From NCBI GenBank assembly GCA_002454195.1, contig DKIJ01000024.1, positions 38,511-102,510 of the forward strand: DNA of 64,000 nucleotides, read 5' to 3'. Of this stretch, positions 63,251 through 64,000 are shown one piece after another. Source of the DNA: Flavobacterium sp. UBA6721. GTDB taxonomy: Bacteria; Bacteroidota; Bacteroidia; Flavobacteriales; Flavobacteriaceae. The notes beneath the pieces were generated by a model that was not told the origin of the DNA, searched no databases, and saw only the letters and a list, made by a program, of their open reading frames with translations. The translations under genes and the position numbers were made by a program. Numbering within the stretch: position 1 is the first letter of the stretch; each line of letters starts with the position of its first letter.

Positions 63251-63484
63251 TGATGTATATTTATAAAGGTTATGTAAAACTTAAAAAAAATAGAATTTTA
63301 AGACTAAAATTAGACAAATCCTTTAATAACTTGCTATTTACGAATCCTATTTACATGGAAGTATTCGCTTTATCAAAAACAAAATAGTATTCTATTTTTT
63401 AGTAATTTAATAGTAAATTTTATCATCTACCTCAGCGTTGCCGAAAACTGCATATTGAAAGAGTAGGCCTTAATTTTTGGAACT

Positions 63485-63892
63485 ATGAAAAAGTTTATCA
63501 TTTCAATAGTCATGGCGTTTTTAGTGCTTAATGCATTTTCACAAACAGCCAAAACCCCTTTTACTAAAGACTATTATTTGGAAAAAAGTCAAAAACAGAA
63601 AAAAATGGCTTGGAGACTGTTTGGTGCAGGGTTAGGTATTGCAGCAATTGGAGGCATCGTACAATTAAGCAATACAAATTCAAATACTTGGGAATTTGAT
63701 TTCACAGGTGCCTATATTGCTGCAGGTGGAGGTGTTTTAACCTTAGCGAGTATTCCCTGTTTTGTGAATGCTGCGAAAAACAAAAAAATGGCTATAGCCA
63801 TAACTATGGACAATCAGAAGATTCTATTTCCTCAAGAAAGTACTTTTATTTTCAAAAAACAAGCTGCTCTTTGTTTTAAGATTGATTTTTAG
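63485..63892 (+). CDS. Hypothetical exported protein with two hydrophobic segments
   Basis: 135 residues: signal peptide (MKKFIISIVMAFLVLNAFSQ), a basic stretch YLEKSQKQKKMAWRLFGAG, then helices about 44-62 and 74-93 separated by SNTNSNTWEFDF. The C-terminus is strand-like (LFPQESTFIFKKQAALCFKIDF). This layout is frequent in small Flavobacterial envelope proteins of unknown function. The following 108 bases to the window end contain only TTTCTAAC-type repeats. Confidence 0.6.
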   Translation: MKKFIISIVMAFLVLNAFSQTAKTPFTKDYYLEKSQKQKKMAWRLFGAGLGIAAIGGIVQLSNTNSNTWEFDFTGAYIAAGGGVLTLASIPCFVNAAKNKKMAIAITMDNQKILFPQESTFIFKKQAALCFKIDF

Positions 63893-64000
63893 TTTAGGGG
63901 TTATATTACTTTAGTTTTAGGTTTTAGGTTCATTGCTAACCTCTAATTTCTAACCACTAATTTCTAACTCCTAAAGTCGCTTCCTCCCAAAATTGGAATA

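Noticed and set aside
1..64000. CRISPR arrays, tRNA or rRNA genes, prophage and complete insertion sequences
   Set aside because: No regularly spaced repeats, T-loop-like conserved sequences, rRNA signatures, structural phage genes or transposase ORFs were recognised in any part of the window.

Overview
The window is AT-rich, has no recognisable Shine-Dalgarno sequences, and uses the Bacteroidetes promoter pattern (TTG or TTTG, about 19 nt, TAnnTTTG). Together with a fused cbb3 oxidase subunit CcoNO, DUF2795, DUF4494, DUF349 and 2TM-domain proteins and a SecA without a zinc tail, this points to a chromosomal segment of Flavobacterium or a close Flavobacteriaceae relative. No rRNA, tRNA, CRISPR array, prophage or complete insertion sequence was seen.

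Layout. 0.3-6.7 kb: methyltransferase, LolD/MacB-type ABC ATPase, cobalamin adenosyltransferase, DUF2795, SecA. 6.7-8.5 kb: decayed and repeat-rich DNA with a frameshifted gene and several REP-like hairpins. 8.6-12.9 kb: a metal-uptake-like cassette (small Cys protein, TonB-dependent receptor, PepSY membrane protein). 13-22.3 kb: housekeeping and stress genes (TrmH-type methyltransferase, GNAT, sirtuin, PurB, KefB-like antiporter, CbpA/CbpM, MarR with a nitroreductase and YceI). 22.4-29.9 kb: a complete trp operon E-G-D-C-F-B-(GGCT)-A behind a transcription attenuator with a Trp-Trp-Trp leader peptide. 30-31.3 kb: three orphan small ORFs. 31.4-42.5 kb: TauE, DUF4494, a TetR-TolC-EmrA-EmrB efflux operon with a perfect palindromic operator, YaaA, NhaA, DUF389, AlkB. 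42.7-46.2 kb: DUF349 protein and HemN. 46.4-47.9 kb: an orphan exported protein and a truncated drug/metabolite transporter. 47.9-57.5 kb: the whole cbb3 oxidase locus (ccoS-NO-Q-P-G, fixH, TauE/SafE protein; ccoI) and a divergent Crp/Fnr regulator. 57.6-63.9 kb: a frameshifted membrane protein, a LytS/LytR-type two-component operon with 2TM proteins, YciI, a transglutaminase-like protein and a small membrane protein.

How it fits together. The strongest new observation is a small predicted micro-oxic regulon. A TATGA-N6-TCATA box occurs upstream of ccoS, upstream of ccoI and upstream of hemN. In all three cases it ends exactly 21 nt before the -7 element. The box before ccoI also lies across the -33 region of the divergent fnr-type gene, which suggests autoregulation. 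The second is the trp attenuator, whose leader ORF starts only 4 nt after the -7 element, so it may be read from a leaderless transcript. Two local repressors, MarR and TetR, also have clear palindromic operators in their own promoters. Several genes are broken by single-base indels in A-rich runs, which may be real decay or assembly error.
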